A DNA stretch of 64,000 bases, taken from Scandinavium goeteborgense. Lineage in GTDB: Bacteria; Pseudomonadota; Gammaproteobacteria; Enterobacterales; Enterobacteriaceae. Below are positions 1 to 11,719 of the stretch, piece by piece. Where the stretch lies: assembly GCF_003935895.2 (NCBI RefSeq), contig NZ_CP054058.1:1984001-2048000 (forward strand). The letters are read 5' to 3'. How positions within the stretch are numbered: position 1 is the stretch's first letter; each line of letters opens with the position of its first letter. A program made the position numbers and the translations under genes. Under the pieces are notes generated by a model. It ran no database searches. It was not told where the DNA came from and was given only the letters and a program-made list of their open reading frames with translations.

Positions 1-787
1 TAAGCACCACCAACGGACCGAGCTGAACCAGACAGGAGAAAATCATTACCACGGTCAGCAGCGTCGCGTAAGGCACGCCGGAAATCGCCAGGCCGATACC
101 GCCCAAAACCGCCTGCACCAGCGCGGTGACGACCACGCCAAGCGCCACGGCGCGAATGGCTTGTCCTGCCAGCAGCACCGCCGCATCGCCACGTTTAGCG
201 GCCAGACGGGTGGCAAAATACCGCACGCCAAACGCCACTTTTTCGCCCTGCCAGTAGAGCAGTGCACTGAACAACAGCATCAGACCGCAATGCATCATAA
301 AGCGACCAATATGCGCCGCCTGGCCGACAAACCATGTTGTGGTGGTGCCGATGTATGGGCGAACTTTCGCCATAATCGCCGAGCCGCCCATGTCCAGCAG
401 ACTGTGCCAGCCCGCGTACAGCTTACTACCGACCAGTGGAATACTGTTCAGCCACCCGAGATCGGGCAGGGAAATATTGCCAGAAGTAATGGCATGAACC
501 AATGGGCCGCTGCCATCGACCAGACTGTTAACCAGCAGCGCAACCGGAATCACGAACAGTAAAAACAGCAGCAGCGTCATCACCAGCACTGCGAGTGAGC
601 GGCGGCCAAACAGTAAACGCTGGAGTTTTAGCAGGACCGGCCAGGTGGCAATTACGATTGTCGCGGCCCACGCAAACCCCAGAACGAAGGGTTTTACTAT
701 CCATAAACAGGCTACGATCATGAGCGCTAAAAACAGCACCGACAGCAGAATTTGCGGTAAATCACGGGGCCGATAAAGGGTTGTCAT
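1..787 (-). CDS. ydiK: YdiK, AI-2E-family membrane permease (partial, 3' end outside window)
   Basis: The reverse strand reads from an ATG at 787 without a stop to the window edge, giving 262 residues that match E. coli YdiK (MTTLYRPRDLPQILLSVLF start, then LPDLGWLNSIP, IMAKVRPYIGTTTTWFVGQ). The family is the AI-2E/PerM type of multi-pass inner-membrane proteins; the substrate of YdiK is not established. Long hydrophobic stretches at about 12-60 and 90-110, and again after 200, agree with that. It is divergent from ydiJ, as in K-12. The C-terminus lies beyond position 1. Confidence 0.93.
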   Translation of the reverse strand, partial: MTTLYRPRDLPQILLSVLFLALMIVACLWIVKPFVLGFAWAATIVIATWPVLLKLQRLLFGRRSLAVLVMTLLLFLLFVIPVALLVNSLVDGSGPLVHAITSGNISLPDLGWLNSIPLVGSKLYAGWHSLLDMGGSAIMAKVRPYIGTTTTWFVGQAAHIGRFMMHCGLMLLFSALLYWQGEKVAFGVRYFATRLAAKRGDAAVLLAGQAIRAVALGVVVTALVQAVLGGIGLAISGVPYATLLTVVMIFSCLVQLGPLVVL

Positions 788-1114
788 ACGTTTTGTACCT
801 TAGTAGTTACGCCCTAAAAGAGGTGCACAGGATAAATCCATTTACTCATAATAATATCAACTATTTCGTTTCCATGTTCGGGCCGAAAACCAATAAGCTG
901 ATCCATTCAAAATGTGATACAACGTTAAGGCAATACGCAAACGATAAACATACCCTTCATACTTCAAGTTGCATCGGTGTTGGCTGCGTTTACTTTCCCG
1001 AATCACTTACTTATGTAAGCTCATCGGGCTACGCTTTCTTGCCGCCTGGATGCAACTCGAATTCTTTTGGGTAATAACCGTCCAACACAACTTAGTCAGG
1101 CAGGGTCAAGCGTC
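788..1114. other. ydiK-ydiJ divergent intergenic region
   Basis: This 327-bp gap should hold the promoters of ydiK (left) and ydiJ (right). The first 160 bp are AT-rich with no gene-like reading frame. The last third is an ERIC repeat (951-1073), which therefore lies directly upstream of ydiJ and ends 41 bp before its start codon. No operator could be recognised with confidence. Confidence 0.7.
951..1073. repeat. ERIC (IRU) element
   Basis: An imperfect palindrome of about 123 bp whose ends TACCCTTCATACTTCAAG and (reverse complement of the right end) TACCCAAAAGAATTCGAG pair. It contains the hallmark ERIC core CACTTACTTATGTAAGC at about 1006-1022. ERIC elements are non-coding enterobacterial intergenic repeats, usually transcribed and able to fold into a long hairpin. 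Here it lies in the ydiJ upstream region, so it is probably part of the ydiJ leader or promoter region. Confidence 0.9.
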
Positions 1115-4100
1115 ATGATCCCACAGATTTCTCAGGCACCCGGTGTTGTTCAGCTGGTGTTGAATTATTTGCAGGCACTGGAGCAACAAGGTTTTACCGG
1201 CGATACCGCCACCCGTTATGCCGACAGGCTGACGATGGCGACCGATAACAGCATCTATCAGCTCCTCCCCGATGCCGTGGTTTTCCCCCGTTCAACCGCT
1301 GACGTCGCGCTGCTTTCACGCGTTGCCGATGAAGAGCGTTTCCGCTCGCTGGTCTTTACGCCGCGCGGCGGCGGAACGGGCACCAACGGCCAATCGTTAA
1401 ACCAGGGCATCGTCATCGATATGTCCCGCTATATGAATCGCATCATTGAAATCAATCCCGAAGAGGGTTGGGTGCGGGTCGAAGCGGGCGTTATCAAAGA
1501 TCAGCTTAATCAGTTTCTAAAACCCTACGGGTATTTTTTTGCGCCCGAACTGTCAACCAGTAACCGCGCTACGCTTGGCGGGATGATCAACACCGATGCG
1601 TCCGGACAGGGGTCGATGGTGTATGGCAAAACCTCTGACCACGTACTGGGCGTGCGAGCGGTGCTGCTGGGCGGCGATATTCTGGATACGCAGCCGGTGC
1701 CGGTGTTGCTGGCGGAAACGCTGGCCAAAGAGCAGTCGGCTAGCGGGCGCATTTATCGCACGGTGTATGAGCGCTGCAAAGATAACCGCGAACTGATTAT
1801 CGACAGCTTCCCAAAACTGAACCGCTTCCTCACCGGTTACGATCTGCGTCATGTCTTCAATGACGAGATGACCGAGTTTGACCTGACCCGCGTGTTGACC
1901 GGCTCAGAAGGCACGCTGGCATTCATTACCGAAGCGCGCCTGGATATCACGCGCCTGCCGAAAGTGCGTCGCCTGGTGAACGTCAAATATGATTCCTTCG
2001 ATTCGGCGCTGCGTAATGCGCCATTTATGGTTGATGCGCGTGCGATGTCGGTGGAAACCGTCGATTCGAAAGTGCTGAATCTGGCGCGGGAAGATATCGT
2101 CTGGCACTCCGTCAACGAACTCATTACCGACGTGCCGGACAAAGAGATGCTCGGCCTGAACATCGTGGAATTTGCCGGTGATGATGAAGCGCTGATCGCC
2201 GGCCAGGTGAGCGCGCTGTGCCAGCGTCTTGATGCGCTGATCGCCGCAGGCGAGGGCGGCGTGATCGGCTGGCAGCTTTGCAATGAACTGGACGGCATTG
2301 AGCGAATTTACGCGATGCGCAAAAAAGCGGTCGGCCTGCTCGGCAATGCCAAAGGCGCCGCCAAACCGATTCCGTTTGCCGAAGACACCTGCGTGCCTCC
2401 GGAGCATCTGGCGGATTACATCGTCGAATTCCGCGCGCTGCTTGACGGGCATGGCCTCAGCTACGGCATGTTTGGTCACGTCGATGCGGGCGTGCTGCAC
2501 GTGCGCCCGGCGCTGGACATGTGCGATCCGCAGCAGGAAATCCTGATGAAACAGATTTCCGATGACGTCGTCGCGTTGACGGCAAAATATGGCGGCCTGC
2601 TGTGGGGCGAACACGGCAAAGGTTTCCGCGCGGAATACAGCCCGGCCTTCTTTGGCGACACCCTGTACGGCGAGCTGCGCAAAGTGAAGGCGGCGTTCGA
2701 CCCTAATAACCGTCTTAACCCAGGGAAAATTTGTCCGCCAGAAGGCGTGGATGCGCCGATGATGAAGGTGGATGCGGTCAAACGCGGCACCTTCGACCGA
2801 CAAATCCCGATTTCAGTGCGCACTTCCTGGCGCGGGGCGATGGAGTGCAACGGCAACGGTCTGTGCTTTAACTTCGATGTGAACAGCCCGATGTGCCCGT
2901 CGATGAAAATCACCAGCGACCGGATGCATTCGCCAAAAGGTCGCGCCACGCTGGTGCGCGAATGGCTGCGTCTGTTGGCCGATCGCGGCATTGATCCGCT
3001 CAAGCTTGAAAAAGAGCTGCCGGAAAAACGCGCCAGCCTGCGGGGCCTGATTGAACGGACGCGCAACAGCTGGCATGCCAACAAAGGCGAATACGATTTC
3101 TCGCACGAAGTGAAAGAGGCGATGTCCGGCTGTCTGGCCTGTAAAGCCTGTTCAACGCAGTGTCCGATCAAAATCGACGTGCCTGATTTCCGCTCGCGCT
3201 TCCTGCAGCTGTATCACACCCGCTATTTACGCCCGATGCGCGATCACGTGGTCGCCACGGTCGAAAGCTATGCGCCGCTAATGGCGCGTGCGCCGAAAAC
3301 ATTCAACTTCTTTATTAGTCAGCCGTGGGTGAAGAATTTGTCGATGAAGCACATCGGCATGATTGACCTGCCGCTGCTGTCGACGCCTTCGTTGCAGCAG
3401 CAGATGGTGGGGCACCGCTCGGCGAATCTGACTCTCGAACAGCTTGAAGCGCTGAGCTCAGAACAAAAAGCGAAAATGGTGCTGGTGGTGCAGGATCCGT
3501 TCACCAGCTACTACGACGCGCAGGTGGTGGCAGATTTCGTCCGGCTGGTGGAGCGCGTCGGCTATCAGCCTGTCGTCCTGCCGTTCTCACCGAACGGTAA
3601 AGCGCAGCACATTAAAGGCTTCCTGGCGCGCTTTGCGAAAACGGCACAGAAAACGGCCGACTTCCTCAACCGTGTGGCGCAGCTTGAGATGCCGATGGTG
3701 GGCGTCGACCCGGCGCTGGTGCTATGCTATCGCGACGAATACAAGCAAACGCTCGGCGAAAAACGTGGTGATTTCCAGGTTCAGCTGGTACATGAGTGGT
3801 TGCCGAAAGCGCTGGAAAATACCGAAATGCGAGACGTCAGCGGTGAGGCCTGGTACCTGTTCGGTCATTGTACCGAAGTGACCGCACTGCCGATGGCACC
3901 CAAACAGTGGGCGTCTATTTTCGCCCGCTTTGGCGCGAAACTGGAAAGCGTCAGCGTGGGCTGCTGTGGCATGGCCGGAACCTATGGCCACGAAGTGAAG
4001 AATCACGCCAACTCATTGGGCATTTATGCTTTGTCCTGGCAGCAGGCGATGCAACGTCTGCCTCGCAACCGCTGTCTGGCCACGGGATATTCCTGTCGCA

Positions 4101-4171
4101 GCCAGGTGAAGCGCGTTGAGGGCAGCGGCGTGCGCCATCCGTTGCAGGCTTTACTGGAGATAATGGGATGA
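1115..4171 (+). CDS. ydiJ: YdiJ, FAD/Fe-S D-2-hydroxyglutarate dehydrogenase-type oxidoreductase
   Basis: 1018 residues, the same length as E. coli YdiJ, with the start [13 protein letters not shown] chosen to match it; an in-frame ATG at 1067 lies inside the ERIC repeat and is unlikely. The N-terminal half is an FAD-binding type-4 (PCMH) domain ([13 protein letters not shown] at about 84, then the FAD-oxidase C domain ending near [10 protein letters not shown]). The C-terminal half is a GlpC-like Fe-S part with a ferredoxin cluster motif ([12 protein letters not shown] near 672) and a CCG-type motif ([13 protein letters not shown]). Family members oxidise D-2-hydroxy acids; YdiJ has been assigned to D-2-hydroxyglutarate. 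It overlaps menI by 4 bp (ATGA), so the two are co-translated. Confidence 0.95.
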   Translation: MIPQISQAPGVVQLVLNYLQALEQQGFTGDTATRYADRLTMATDNSIYQLLPDAVVFPRSTADVALLSRVADEERFRSLVFTPRGGGTGTNGQSLNQGIVIDMSRYMNRIIEINPEEGWVRVEAGVIKDQLNQFLKPYGYFFAPELSTSNRATLGGMINTDASGQGSMVYGKTSDHVLGVRAVLLGGDILDTQPVPVLLAETLAKEQSASGRIYRTVYERCKDNRELIIDSFPKLNRFLTGYDLRHVFNDEMTEFDLTRVLTGSEGTLAFITEARLDITRLPKVRRLVNVKYDSFDSALRNAPFMVDARAMSVETVDSKVLNLAREDIVWHSVNELITDVPDKEMLGLNIVEFAGDDEALIAGQVSALCQRLDALIAAGEGGVIGWQLCNELDGIERIYAMRKKAVGLLGNAKGAAKPIPFAEDTCVPPEHLADYIVEFRALLDGHGLSYGMFGHVDAGVLHVRPALDMCDPQQEILMKQISDDVVALTAKYGGLLWGEHGKGFRAEYSPAFFGDTLYGELRKVKAAFDPNNRLNPGKICPPEGVDAPMMKVDAVKRGTFDRQIPISVRTSWRGAMECNGNGLCFNFDVNSPMCPSMKITSDRMHSPKGRATLVREWLRLLADRGIDPLKLEKELPEKRASLRGLIERTRNSWHANKGEYDFSHEVKEAMSGCLACKACSTQCPIKIDVPDFRSRFLQLYHTRYLRPMRDHVVATVESYAPLMARAPKTFNFFISQPWVKNLSMKHIGMIDLPLLSTPSLQQQMVGHRSANLTLEQLEALSSEQKAKMVLVVQDPFTSYYDAQVVADFVRLVERVGYQPVVLPFSPNGKAQHIKGFLARFAKTAQKTADFLNRVAQLEMPMVGVDPALVLCYRDEYKQTLGEKRGDFQVQLVHEWLPKALENTEMRDVSGEAWYLFGHCTEVTALPMAPKQWASIFARFGAKLESVSVGCCGMAGTYGHEVKNHANSLGIYALSWQQAMQRLPRNRCLATGYSCRSQVKRVEGSGVRHPLQALLEIMG

Positions 4172-4578
4172 TCTGGAAACGTAGCGCGACGCTGGATGCG
4201 CTCAACGCGATGGGCGAGGGGAACATGGTTGGCCTGCTGGATATTCGCTTTGAGCGTCTGTCCGACGACAGCCTGGAAGCCACCATGCCGGTGGACAGCC
4301 GCACTCATCAGCCGTTTGGCCTGCTGCACGGCGGTGCCTCGGTGGTACTGGCCGAAACGCTGGGCTCTGTGGCGGGTTATCTTTGCACCGAAGGCGATGA
4401 AAAAGTAGTGGGCGTTGAAGTGAACGCCAATCACATTCGCGCCGTGCGGAGCGGGCGGGTGCGTGGCGTCTGTAAAGCGCTACATGCCGGACGCCGTCAC
4501 CAGGTTTGGCAGATAGAGATCTTCGATGAGCACGGCACATTGTGCTGCACATCCCGACTCACCACGGCGGTGGTGTGA
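4168..4578 (+). CDS. menI: 1,4-dihydroxy-2-naphthoyl-CoA hydrolase (hotdog thioesterase)
   Basis: 136 residues, the same length as E. coli MenI/YdiI. It hydrolyses DHNA-CoA to DHNA in menaquinone (vitamin K2) synthesis in the cytosol. The hotdog-fold signature [13 protein letters not shown] is present with the catalytic glutamate at E63. Its start overlaps the ydiJ stop, which indicates translational coupling. A strong hairpin follows at 4605-4633. Confidence 0.95.
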   Translation: MIWKRSATLDALNAMGEGNMVGLLDIRFERLSDDSLEATMPVDSRTHQPFGLLHGGASVVLAETLGSVAGYLCTEGDEKVVGVEVNANHIRAVRSGRVRGVCKALHAGRRHQVWQIEIFDEHGTLCCTSRLTTAVV

Positions 4579-4604
4579 ACAGCGAATAAGAAAATTAGAA
4601 GGAG

Positions 4605-4649
4605 CGTTAGCGCGGTAATTAACCGCGCTAACGTATCGGAATAATTCCG
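4605..4649 (+). terminator. tandem hairpins after menI (probable terminator)
   Basis: A 12-bp perfect stem (CGTTAGCGCGGT / ACCGCGCTAACG, loop AATTA) at 4605-4633 is followed by a second short stem (CGGAAT/ATTCCG, 4637-4649) and then ATTTATT. There is no long U-tract, so termination may be weak. The stem could instead be part of a small RNA; nothing else supports that. Confidence 0.5.
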
Positions 4650-4842
4650 ATTTATTACTGACCACTTAAGCAAAGCTTCAGATTAATTCACTATCTTTTA
4701 TCAGACAGATGTAGCATTCTGATCTCTTGGTTAAAACGTGTTTTAACCGACGTAAAAATTCACAACGTATCGCTTAAAGATTGATGATTTCCTTCGTTTT
4801 TTCCTTATGCGTTACTGGTACACATGTTTACAGGAATTAACG

Positions 4843-5757
4843 ATGGCAAAAGCCTTCGACAAATCGCTGCTGCACCCTCGCAACTGGTTAACCTGGTTTG
4901 GTTTAGGCGTGCTGTGGTTGCTAGTCCAACTCCCTTATCCACTGCTATACATCATCGGCTCATCACTCGGTCGTGCCTCCCGCCCATTTTTGAAAAGAAG
5001 AGAAAAGATTGCGTCAAGAAATCTTACGCTCTGTTTTCCGGAAATGACTGACGAGGAAAAAGAGAAGCTCATCGAACAAAACTTTATTTCGCTTGGCATG
5101 GGCTTAATCGAAACCGGTATGGCCTGGTTCTGGAGCGATGCCCGGGTTAAAAAATGGTTTGATGTAGAAGGCTATGAGAATCTGACCAAAGCGCTGGAAA
5201 ATAAAAAAGGCGTGATGGTGGTCGGCGTGCATTTCATGTCGTTGGAACTGGGTGGCAGGACGATGGGCCTGTGCCGTCCGATGATGGCCACCTACCGTCC
5301 GCATAACAGCAAATTGATGGAGTGGGTGCAGACCAAAGGGCGCCTGCGTTCCAATAAAGCGATGATCGACCGCCGCAATCTCCGGGGTCTGGTGACTGCG
5401 CTGAAAGCCGGGGAAGCGGTCTGGTTTGCCCCGGATCAGGATTACGGCCCGAAAGGCAGTACTTTCGCGCCGTTCTTTAACGTCCCGGAGGCGGCAACCA
5501 CTAACGGTACGTTTGTGCTTCAACGCTTGTCAGGCTCCGAACTGCTGACCATCACCATGGTGCGTAAAGCTAACAATCGTGGCTACAACCTGTACATTAG
5601 TGAAACGCTGAAAGATTACCCGATCGAAGACGAGTTCAAGGCTGCAAGCTATATGAACAAGGTTATCGAGAAAGAGATCTTGCGTGCACCAGAGCAGTAT
5701 TTATGGGTGCACCGCCGCTTCAAAACGCGCCCGGTGGGCCAGGCGTCGCTCTACTAA
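4843..5757 (+). CDS. lpxP: Kdo2-lipid IVA acyltransferase, LpxP type
   Basis: 304 residues from the ATG at 4843, which has AGGAA 5-8 bp upstream; the longer in-frame start at 4807 lacks a ribosome site. It belongs to the LpxL/LpxM/LpxP family of inner-membrane acyltransferases that add secondary chains to lipid A. The catalytic HX4E motif is H130...E135 (HFMSLE), with one N-terminal membrane segment at about 15-40. It resembles E. coli LpxP (palmitoleoyl transferase, cold-induced) more than LpxL, for example MMATYRPHN and APEQYLWVHRRFKTRPVG. K-12 has no acyltransferase here, so this is an extra or relocated copy. A terminator follows at 5775. Confidence 0.85.
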   Translation: MAKAFDKSLLHPRNWLTWFGLGVLWLLVQLPYPLLYIIGSSLGRASRPFLKRREKIASRNLTLCFPEMTDEEKEKLIEQNFISLGMGLIETGMAWFWSDARVKKWFDVEGYENLTKALENKKGVMVVGVHFMSLELGGRTMGLCRPMMATYRPHNSKLMEWVQTKGRLRSNKAMIDRRNLRGLVTALKAGEAVWFAPDQDYGPKGSTFAPFFNVPEAATTNGTFVLQRLSGSELLTITMVRKANNRGYNLYISETLKDYPIEDEFKAASYMNKVIEKEILRAPEQYLWVHRRFKTRPVGQASLY

Positions 5758-5774
5758 CGAACCTGTTTTTTCTG

Positions 5775-5808
5775 AAAGCCCCGTGTGCATCCGCCACGGG
5801 GCTTTTTT
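5775..5808 (+). terminator. lpxP Rho-independent terminator
   Basis: Stem AAAGCCCCGTG / CACGGGGCTTT with a 9-base loop followed by a run of six T, 18 bp after the lpxP stop. Confidence 0.9.
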
Positions 5809-6091
5809 ATTGTTGTCACAGACAGCGATTCCTATCTCATAAATTGGTATTTTCTATACATCTTTTCATTGCCGCATTTTTTCTCCGCCGTTGAAGTTAA
5901 AGCATTTATTTTTCAATGTATTGAACATTTCCCGATAGCCCTGTCCAGTCTGCGCACAGGGTCTATGCTTAGTAAAAGCCCTCTGTTGGAGGCATTCCGC
6001 CGAAAGCCCCTGCTGACAAGGGGTTGAAGTGATAATCATTATCACTAACATAGAGGGATGCCCTGATGGCTTCAACGTATAAGGTGGACCT
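5809..6091. promoter_or_regulatory. sufA upstream control region
   Basis: AT-rich 283-bp region between the lpxP terminator and sufA. In E. coli the equivalent region binds Fur, IscR, OxyR and IHF. Only the Fur box (6029-6047) is clear by eye here. No reading frame in it looks like a gene. Confidence 0.6.
6029..6047. promoter_or_regulatory. Fur box of the suf operon
   Basis: AGTGATAATCATTATCACT is a perfect 19-bp palindrome containing the Fur core GATAATCATTATC. It lies 45 bp upstream of the sufA start, consistent with iron repression of suf by Fe-Fur as known in E. coli. Confidence 0.93.
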
Positions 6092-6466
6092 ATGGAATTG
6101 CATTCAGAAACCTTCAACCCGGCTGATTTTTCCTGGCGCGGGATCAGCCTGACGCCCGCGGCGGCGGCGCACGTGTGCGACCTGGCAATCAAGCAGGGCG
6201 TGCAGGGGATCCGTCTGGGGGTGAAAACCTCCGGCTGTGCGGGTTTTGCTTACGTACTGGATACCGTTACCGAACCGAAAGCAGACGACCTGCTGTTTGA
6301 GTCTGACGGTGCGAAGCTGTGGGTGTCGTTACAGGCGATGCCCTTTATCGACGGCACGGAAGTGGATTATGTGCGCGAAGGCTTAAATCAGATCTTTAAG
6401 TTTCACAACCCGAAGGCCCAGCATGAATGTGGCTGTGGTGAAAGTTTTGGGGTGCAGGCGGAGTAA
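6092..6466 (+). CDS. sufA: SufA, A-type Fe-S carrier
   Basis: 124 residues. A-type scaffold/carrier that receives clusters from SufBCD and passes them to apoproteins. The three conserved cysteines are visible: C49 (SGCAGF) and C113/C115 in the C-terminal ECGCGES motif. First gene of sufABCDSE, downstream of a Fur box; the gap to sufB is 2 bp. The ATG at 6092 is preceded by AAGGTGG. Confidence 0.97.
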   Translation: MELHSETFNPADFSWRGISLTPAAAAHVCDLAIKQGVQGIRLGVKTSGCAGFAYVLDTVTEPKADDLLFESDGAKLWVSLQAMPFIDGTEVDYVREGLNQIFKFHNPKAQHECGCGESFGVQAE

Positions 6467-6468
6467 TT

Positions 6469-7956
<1,488 letters not shown>

Positions 7957-7972
7957 GCATTAAGGGACACAC

Positions 7973-8719
7973 ATGTTAAGCATTAAAGATTTACAGGTAG
8001 CGGTAGAAGATAAAGAGATCCTGCGCGGGCTTAATCTGGAAATTCGCCCGGGCGAAGTGCACGCCATCATGGGCCCAAACGGCTCAGGGAAAAGTACGCT
8101 GTCGGCGACGCTCGCCGGGCGTGAAGATTACGAAGTGACCGGCGGAACGGTTGAATTCAAAGGCAAAGATCTGCTGGAACTGGCGCCGGAAGATCGCGCC
8201 GGGGAAGGCATTTTCATGGCCTTCCAGTATCCGGTGGAAATTCCCGGCGTCAGTAATCAGTTCTTCCTGCAAACGGCGCTCAACGCGGTGCGCGAATATC
8301 GCGGCCAGGAATCACTCGACCGCTTTGATTTTCAGGATCTGATGGAAGAGAAAATCAAACTGCTGAAAATGCCGGAAGATTTGCTGACCCGTTCGGTCAA
8401 CGTCGGCTTCTCCGGCGGTGAGAAAAAGCGTAACGACATTCTGCAAATGGCGGTACTTGAGCCCGAACTGTGCATTCTTGATGAATCAGATTCGGGGCTG
8501 GACATCGATGCGCTGAAAATTGTCTCCGACGGCGTCAATGCGCTGCGCGACGGCAAACGGGCGTTCATTATCGTCACCCACTACCAGCGCATTCTCGACT
8601 ACATCAAACCGGACTTTGTGCACGTGTTGTATCAGGGCCGTATTGTTAAATCCGGCGATTTCACGCTGGTTAAACAGCTGGAGGAGCAGGGCTATGGCTG
8701 GCTTACCGAACAGCAGTAA
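7973..8719 (+). CDS. sufC: SufC, Fe-S assembly ATPase
   Basis: 248 residues, ABC-type cytosolic ATPase of SufBC2D. Walker A GPNGSGKST (about 34-42), the family-typical signature FSGGEKKRNDI, Walker B LCILDESDSGLD and an H-loop (IIVTHYQR) are all present. Its 3' end overlaps sufD by 26 bp. Confidence 0.97.
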   Translation: MLSIKDLQVAVEDKEILRGLNLEIRPGEVHAIMGPNGSGKSTLSATLAGREDYEVTGGTVEFKGKDLLELAPEDRAGEGIFMAFQYPVEIPGVSNQFFLQTALNAVREYRGQESLDRFDFQDLMEEKIKLLKMPEDLLTRSVNVGFSGGEKKRNDILQMAVLEPELCILDESDSGLDIDALKIVSDGVNALRDGKRAFIIVTHYQRILDYIKPDFVHVLYQGRIVKSGDFTLVKQLEEQGYGWLTEQQ

Positions 8720-9965
8720 CGCGCTGCAGCAATGGCATCACCTGTTCGAGGCGCAAAGTACCGCGCGCACGGCGCATTCGGAACAGCACCTGCAACAGAT
8801 GCTGCGACTCGGTTTGCCAACGCGTAAACAGGAAAACTGGAAATACACGCCGCTGGATGGGCTGCTGAACAGCCAGTTTGTCAGCGCAGAGGCGACGATT
8901 GATGCGTCACAGCGCGACACGTTAGCGTTGCCTGTCGACGCGCTGCGAATGGTGTTTGTGAACGGCCAATTCATGCGCGAATTGAGCGATGAGCTGGCAG
9001 ACAGCGGTTTCCAGGTCACGGTCGATAACGCACGTGAGACGCTCCCTGCGGCGGTACAGCCGGAAGTGTTCTTGCACCTCACGGAAAGCCTGGCGCAGAC
9101 GGTGACGCATATCCAGGTGGCGCGTAATCAACGTCCTGCCAGACCGCTGCTGTTGATGCACATCACTCAGGGCGCCGACGGTGAGGAGATGAACACCGCG
9201 CATTATCGCCATCATCTGGAACTGGCGCAGGGTGCGCAAGCCACGGTGATTGAACATTACGTCAGTCTGAACGACACGCGGCACTTTACGGGGTCGCGCC
9301 TGACGATGCAGGTCGCGGACAATGCGCATTTGCAGCATATCAAGCTCGCCTTTGAAAACCCGACCAGCTATCACTTCGGTCATAACGACATTCAGCTTGG
9401 TCAGGATGCCAGTGCGGCGAGCCACAGTTTCCTGCTCGGGGGCGTGGTGCTGCGGCATAACACCAGTACTCAGCTCAACGGCGAAAACACCACGCTGCGC
9501 ATTAACAGCCTGGCGATGCCGGTGAACAACGAAGTGTGCGACACCCGCACCTGGCTGGAGCATAACAAGGGTTATTGCAACAGCCGTCAACTGCATAAAA
9601 CCATTGTCAGCGATAAAGGCCGGGCGGTGTTTAACGGGATTATCAACGTCGCGCAGCACGCGATTAAAACCGACGGGCAGATGACCAATAACAATCTGCT
9701 GCTCGGCAAACTGTCCGAAGTGGACACCAAGCCGCAGCTGGAAATCTATGCCGATGACGTGAAGTGCAGCCACGGCGCGACCATCGGGCGTATCGATGAC
9801 GAACAGCTATTCTATCTGCGTTCGCGCGGGATCAAACAACAGGCCGCCCAGCAGATGATCATGTATGCCTTTGCCGCTGAGCTGACCGAAGCCATCAGCG
9901 ATGAGACTATCAAACGTGAAGTGCTGGCGCGGATTGGCCAGCGTTTACCGGGAGGAAGAGCATGA
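8694..9965 (+). CDS. sufD: SufD, Fe-S cluster assembly subunit
   Basis: 423 residues from the ATG at 8694, which starts [16 protein letters not shown] as in E. coli SufD. The reading frame is open much further upstream within sufC, but that part is antifunctional shadow. SufD pairs with SufB and is needed for iron entry into the scaffold. The C-terminal motif [24 protein letters not shown] is conserved. It overlaps sufC by 26 bp and sufS by 4 bp (ATGA). Confidence 0.96.
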   Translation: MAGLPNSSNALQQWHHLFEAQSTARTAHSEQHLQQMLRLGLPTRKQENWKYTPLDGLLNSQFVSAEATIDASQRDTLALPVDALRMVFVNGQFMRELSDELADSGFQVTVDNARETLPAAVQPEVFLHLTESLAQTVTHIQVARNQRPARPLLLMHITQGADGEEMNTAHYRHHLELAQGAQATVIEHYVSLNDTRHFTGSRLTMQVADNAHLQHIKLAFENPTSYHFGHNDIQLGQDASAASHSFLLGGVVLRHNTSTQLNGENTTLRINSLAMPVNNEVCDTRTWLEHNKGYCNSRQLHKTIVSDKGRAVFNGIINVAQHAIKTDGQMTNNNLLLGKLSEVDTKPQLEIYADDVKCSHGATIGRIDDEQLFYLRSRGIKQQAAQQMIMYAFAAELTEAISDETIKREVLARIGQRLPGGRA

Positions 9966-11182
9966 CATTTTCCATTGAACGGGTGCGGGCTGATTTCCCG
10001 CTGCTGACCCGTGAAGTCAATGGCCAACCGCTGGCGTATTTGGACAGCGCGGCCAGCGCGCAAAAACCCAACGCGGTGATCGACGCCGAAGCAGAGTTTT
10101 ATCGTCACGGTTATGCGGCGGTTCACCGGGGTATTCACACCCTCAGCGCCGAAGCGACAACCCGAATGGAGCAGGTGCGCCAGCAGGCCGCTCACTTCCT
10201 CAATGCCCGTTCGGCGGAAGAACTGGTCTTTGTGCGCGGCACCACCGAAGGCATAAACCTGGTGGCAAACAGCTGGGGCGACAGCCACGTCGCGCAGGGC
10301 GATAACATCGTCATCAGTCAAATGGAACACCACGCCAACATCGTGCCGTGGCAGATGCTCTGTGCGCGCGTTGGCGCTGAACTGCGCGTGATCCCCCTCA
10401 ACGCAGATGGCACGCTGCAGCTGGATGCGATCCCCGGTCTGTTTGACGAACGCACGAAGCTGTTGGCGGTGACGCAAGTATCGAATGTGCTCGGCACGGA
10501 AAACCCGGTGCAGGCGCTGACCGAACTGGCGCATCAGCACGGCGCGAAAGTGTTGATCGACGGGGCGCAGGCGGTGATGCATCACGTCGTGGATGTGCAA
10601 AGCCTGGATTGCGATTTTTATGTTTTCTCGGCGCACAAGCTGTATGGCCCGACCGGCATCGGCGTGCTGTACGCGAAAGAAGAAATTTTGCAAGACATGC
10701 CACCGTGGGAAGGCGGAGGCTCAATGATTGCCACCGTCAGTCTGACAGAAGGCACCACTTGGGCGAAAGCGCCGTGGCGCTTTGAAGCGGGCACGCCAAA
10801 CACCGGCGGGATTATCGCCCTCGGGGCCGCGCTGGAGTATGTCAGCGGGCTGGGTCTGGATAATATTGCCGATTACGAGCACACCTTAATGCATTACGCG
10901 CTGGCTGAGCTGGCAACGGTGCCGGATATCATGCTGTACGGCCCGCAAAATCGACTCGGCGTTATCGCCTTCAATCTCGGTAAACATCACGCCTATGACG
11001 TCGGCAGTTTCCTCGATAACTACGGTATTGCGGTGCGGACCGGACACCATTGCGCGATGCCGCTGATGGCGTTCTATAACGTGCCCGCCATGTGTCGCGC
11101 ATCGCTTGCGATGTACAACACAGTTGAAGAGGTGGACCGTCTGGTGGCAGGATTGAAACGTATTCATCGTTTACTGGGCTGA
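9962..11182 (+). CDS. sufS: SufS, cysteine desulfurase (group II)
   Basis: 406 residues, PLP-dependent enzyme that takes sulfur from L-cysteine and hands it to SufE. The PLP lysine is in SAHKLYGP (about 226) and the persulfide cysteine is C364 in RTGHHCAMP. Coupled to sufD by ATGA overlap, 12 bp before sufE. Confidence 0.97.
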   Translation: MTFSIERVRADFPLLTREVNGQPLAYLDSAASAQKPNAVIDAEAEFYRHGYAAVHRGIHTLSAEATTRMEQVRQQAAHFLNARSAEELVFVRGTTEGINLVANSWGDSHVAQGDNIVISQMEHHANIVPWQMLCARVGAELRVIPLNADGTLQLDAIPGLFDERTKLLAVTQVSNVLGTENPVQALTELAHQHGAKVLIDGAQAVMHHVVDVQSLDCDFYVFSAHKLYGPTGIGVLYAKEEILQDMPPWEGGGSMIATVSLTEGTTWAKAPWRFEAGTPNTGGIIALGAALEYVSGLGLDNIADYEHTLMHYALAELATVPDIMLYGPQNRLGVIAFNLGKHHAYDVGSFLDNYGIAVRTGHHCAMPLMAFYNVPAMCRASLAMYNTVEEVDRLVAGLKRIHRLLG

Positions 11183-11194
11183 CAGGGAGGCTCT

Positions 11195-11611
11195 ATGGCC
11201 GCATTGCCGGACAAAGATAAACTGTTGCGTAACTTCAATCGTTGCGCCAACTGGGAAGACAAATACCTGTATATCATCGAGCTGGGCCAGCGTTTAGCCC
11301 CACTCAGTGAAGACGCGCATAACCCGGAAAATATTATTCAGGGCTGCCAGAGTCAGGTGTGGATTGTGATGGAACGCAATGTCGACGGGCGGATAGAACT
11401 GCAGGGCGACAGTGACGCCGCTATCGTTAAGGGACTGATTGCCGTCGTTTTTATTCTCTACCATCAGATGACCGCTCAGGACATTCTGGCTTTTGATGTG
11501 CGCCCGTGGTTTGAGAAAATGGCGCTGACCCAACACCTTACGCCCTCGCGTTCGCAGGGGCTCGAAGCGATGATCCGCGCAATTCGCGCGCAGGCTCTGA
11601 GTTTTAGCTAA
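11195..11611 (+). CDS. sufE: SufE, sulfur acceptor for SufS
   Basis: 138 residues. SufE activates SufS and carries the persulfide to SufBC2D. The acceptor cysteine is C51 ([11 protein letters not shown]). Last gene of the suf operon; a GC-rich hairpin follows. Confidence 0.97.
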   Translation: MAALPDKDKLLRNFNRCANWEDKYLYIIELGQRLAPLSEDAHNPENIIQGCQSQVWIVMERNVDGRIELQGDSDAAIVKGLIAVVFILYHQMTAQDILAFDVRPWFEKMALTQHLTPSRSQGLEAMIRAIRAQALSFS

Positions 11612-11643
11612 ACTAATTTTACAATACAGCTTTCATTCTGTAA

Positions 11644-11668
11644 CGCGAGGTGGGGATTCCGCCTCGCG
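11644..11668 (+). terminator. hairpin after sufE
   Basis: Ten-pair stem CGCGAGGTGG / CCGCCTCGCG with loop GGATT, 32 bp after the sufE stop. The U-tract is poor (GGTGGGTTC), so it may be a weak terminator or 3' stabilising stem, and some readthrough into ldtE is possible. Confidence 0.5.
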
Positions 11669-11719
11669 GGTGGGTTCAGCTTTCTGGCGTTCTGTCAGTG
11701 ACTAAAAGGGAAACTCAGT

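Noticed and set aside
781..1074. 97-residue forward frame between ydiK and ydiJ
   Set aside because: It starts over the ydiK start codon and its second half is the ERIC repeat; no ribosome site and no homologue known to me.
2476..3171. Long reverse-strand frames inside ydiJ (also 1904-2803)
   Set aside because: Antisense shadows of a GC-rich gene; translated products have no domain features.
8520..8693. Upstream extension of sufD inside sufC
   Set aside because: The SufD start at 8694 is conserved; the extension is merely an open frame across sufC.
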